Origin: UBA1660 sp964462035 | Lineage (GTDB): Bacteria; Myxococcota_A; Polyangia; Polyangiales; Houyiibacteriaceae | Direction: 5' to 3' | Assembly: GCA_964462035.1 (NCBI GenBank) | Contig: CAYXAP010000012.1 | Location: 1 to 64,000, forward strand | Length of the DNA: 64,000 nt | Part shown: positions 62,591 to 64,000 of the stretch, piece by piece | Layout of the letters: every line of letters starts with the position of its first letter | How positions within the stretch are numbered: the stretch's first letter is position 1 | The notes under the pieces: model-generated | What the model was told of the DNA's origin: nothing | The model's database searches: none | What the model saw: the letters and a program-made list of their open reading frames with translations, nothing else | Translations under genes and position numbers: made by a program

Positions 62591-63229
62591 TCAGAGCGGC
62601 TTGATGGCGACCAGGAAGCCGATGATCGGCTTGGCACCCACGTCGGGCTGAGCGAGGTCGACGAAGCCGGCCTCTTCGATCTCGGTGGCGATCTCGGCTC
62701 TCGAGACCACGTCGACCCACGGCGCCTTGCCGAGCCAGCGCATGACCGGGAGGATGGCGCCGTAGGGCATCCAGCTCTCGCCGAGGCAGACCGTGGACGA
62801 GATGAAGAAGCCACCGGGCTTCAGCATTCGGTAGATCTGCCAGAGGGCCGCCGCGCGGTCGTCGAGCAGGTGGAGCAGGCTGTAGGCGCAGATACCGTCG
62901 AGGCTCTCGCTGCCGAAGGTGTCGAAGGTGTCGTCGAAGGGGCCGGTGTGGAACGTGACGTTCGAGGCGCCCTCGCGCGCAGCCTTGGCGCGGGCGATGC
63001 GGATCATCTCGCTGGAGAGGTCGAGCCCGTGCACCTCCGCGGCGGAGTCGGCCAGGCGCAGGGCGAGCGAGCCCGTGCCACAGCCGATGTCGAGGATGAC
63101 GTCGGAGGGCTCCATCTCGGACTTCGTGATGGCGATCTTCCGGTCGAACGCGCTCGGGTCGTCGACGGGCTTCGCTGCGTAGCGTTCGGCGAGATCGTTC
63201 CAGAAGGTGGGGTCGGCAGTGTGCGTCAT
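62591..63229 (-). CDS. Class I SAM-dependent methyltransferase
   Basis: The 212-residue protein has a Rossmann-fold methyltransferase pattern: ILDIGCGTGSLAL (motif I), then VHGLDLSSEMIRIAR, CAYSLLHLLDD and MLKPGGFFISSTV. The start is ATG 63229; a GTG two codons upstream is possible. The substrate cannot be read, but the family includes small-molecule and ubiquinone/menaquinone-type enzymes. It converges with ftsZ across the hairpin. Confidence 0.85.
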   Translation of the reverse strand: MTHTADPTFWNDLAERYAAKPVDDPSAFDRKIAITKSEMEPSDVILDIGCGTGSLALRLADSAAEVHGLDLSSEMIRIARAKAAREGASNVTFHTGPFDDTFDTFGSESLDGICAYSLLHLLDDRAAALWQIYRMLKPGGFFISSTVCLGESWMPYGAILPVMRWLGKAPWVDVVSRAEIATEIEEAGFVDLAQPDVGAKPIIGFLVAIKPL

Positions 63230-63267
63230 GCCCACCCCTACGCGGCAGCCTCACCAGATATGTCAGC

Positions 63268-64000
63268 TCACTCGGGCTCGGTGAAGCGCACCTCGGACAC
63301 GCGGTCCTCCTGGAGGGCCAGCGAAGCGACCAGCGCGACTTCGGCGAAGGGCGTTGTGGATTCCGGCTGGACCAGGACCACGTCGTCGTCCCGGAGCTCT
63401 CCGTCGATCGCCGCCAGGCAGGCAGCCACGCCACGCGCGTCGATGGTTCCCTGCCGGCGTGGGATGGTGGGGCCGTTGTCGCTCGGCTCGCGAGTGGTGT
63501 CGCAGCCGACGGCGAGCGCTCCATCGGAGCCGAAGACGTCCACGCCTCGCTCGTCGATCGCCAGCGTCAGGTCGATGGGCGTGCGGACGGCGTCGGGCGC
63601 CCTCGGCTGGGGAATCGACTGGCGGTCGACCAACGCCGAGAAGCACGAGCGGGACCAGCAGCTGCCCATCACCGGAGGGAGGCCGACGGACAGCCGAGCC
63701 CAGCCGTCGCCTCGTTTCACGATCAGTCGGGGAGAGTAGAGCTCGTGGACGGTGGTGCTGAGGACCGGCGCCAGGGTCGCGTAGGGGACCTCGGCGCCGA
63801 CCACGAGGTCCAGCGCGCCGCGGTGCTCGGCCATCCCGCGCTGCGACTCCTGCGACCCCATGCTGCCAGGCGGCGGTGGCGGTTGGAGAGCCTCCGCGAG
63901 CGCGGGAACTCGGGCATTCTCGAGAGCGGTCGCGGGGAGTCGGCCGTTCCGCAGTGCGACGGCCGTAGGGGAGAGCTCGGGGACCGGACGGGTGCTCTCG
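63268..64000 (-). CDS. ExbD/TolR-like repeat protein, partial
   Basis: The frame is open from the stop at 63268 to the right edge, so the N-terminus is missing. Two related segments are seen: LDLVVGAEVPYATLAPVLSTTVHELY (about 63690-63830) and a C-terminal half ending STTPFAEVALVASLALQEDRVSEVRF. Each looks like the periplasmic domain of ExbD/TolR proteins, in which a VPYxxL segment is typical. The central part has two Cys (SCWSRSC) and a basic linker. In myxobacteria, related duplicated domains are found in unassigned membrane proteins. It is 38 bases upstream of the methyltransferase start on the same strand. Confidence 0.55.
   Translation of the reverse strand, partial: ESTRPVPELSPTAVALRNGRLPATALENARVPALAEALQPPPPPGSMGSQESQRGMAEHRGALDLVVGAEVPYATLAPVLSTTVHELYSPRLIVKRGDGWARLSVGLPPVMGSCWSRSCFSALVDRQSIPQPRAPDAVRTPIDLTLAIDERGVDVFGSDGALAVGCDTTREPSDNGPTIPRRQGTIDARGVAACLAAIDGELRDDDVVLVQPESTTPFAEVALVASLALQEDRVSEVRFTEPE

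Noticed and set aside
61107..63524. Minus-strand open frame opposite ftsZ and the following gene
   Set aside because: Shadow frame; the product has no recognisable domain and the true methyltransferase is in another frame.

Overview
The window is high-GC DNA (roughly 70% by eye, not computed) with dense, often overlapping genes and many GTG and some TTG starts. Several family signatures point to a myxobacterium (Myxococcota, probably the Polyangia/Sandaracinaceae side): a DUF4388 protein, a DUF2378-like protein, MopE-type Asp/Cys motifs, FG-GAP and TPR lipoproteins, Hanks-type kinases, a kinase-TPR-GAF-sigma54 activator fusion and an MglA-like GTPase. This placement is inferred from family content. 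No rRNA, tRNA, CRISPR array, insertion sequence or phage module was recognised.

Layout. 1-4.7 kb (minus): pseudo-receiver/DUF4388 protein (cut by the left edge) and glnE. 4.9-8.5 kb (plus): yajC-secD-secF, then a terminator and an ~800-bp gene-free island full of inverted and tandem repeats. 9.3-13.3 kb (minus): zinc-ribbon membrane protein, FG-GAP lipoprotein, Ser/Thr kinase. 13.5-15.5 kb (plus): recJ and a small Cys-rich lipoprotein. 15.5-18.4 kb (minus): DUF2378-like protein, then marR-BKACE-enoyl-CoA hydratase with a perfect 14-bp palindrome before marR. 18.6-20.7 kb: two envelope proteins. 20.7-26.6 kb (plus): tilS-ftsH-folP-cdaA-cdaR, which includes c-di-AMP synthesis. 26.8-34.3 kb: TPR lipoprotein, a 1475-residue kinase/sigma54 regulator, nucleotide deaminase, thiL and a GNAT acetyltransferase. 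34.4-36.8 kb (minus): a small membrane protein, an MglA-like GTPase and a PocR-type histidine kinase.

37.2-62.5 kb is the division and cell wall (dcw) cluster in canonical order: mraZ-rsmH-ftsL-ftsI-murE-murF-mraY-murD-ftsW-murG-murC-ftsQ-ftsA-ftsZ. Most neighbours in its first half overlap by one to four bases. Two blocks break it. Between murG and murC lie a minus-strand cytochrome c lipoprotein and a serine acetyltransferase-like gene. Between ftsQ and ftsA lie about 6.7 kb with two lipoproteins, a Tat-type carotenoid oxygenase, an unknown protein and a neutral ceramidase-like lipoprotein. murB and ddl are absent from the cluster. A strong promoter match and a three-repeat MraZ box precede mraZ, and a 14-bp hairpin follows ftsZ. 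The right end holds a methyltransferase and an ExbD/TolR-like protein cut by the edge.

The housekeeping genes together cover protein export, nitrogen regulation, tRNA-Ile modification, membrane proteolysis, folate and thiamine cofactors, c-di-AMP, septation and peptidoglycan synthesis. The accessory genes are mainly envelope lipoproteins and signalling proteins. The most unusual items are the 158-bp inverted-repeat element after secF, the exported carotenoid oxygenase and ceramidase inside the dcw cluster, the MglA-like GTPase coupled to a PocR kinase, and the marR-BKACE-hydratase operon.
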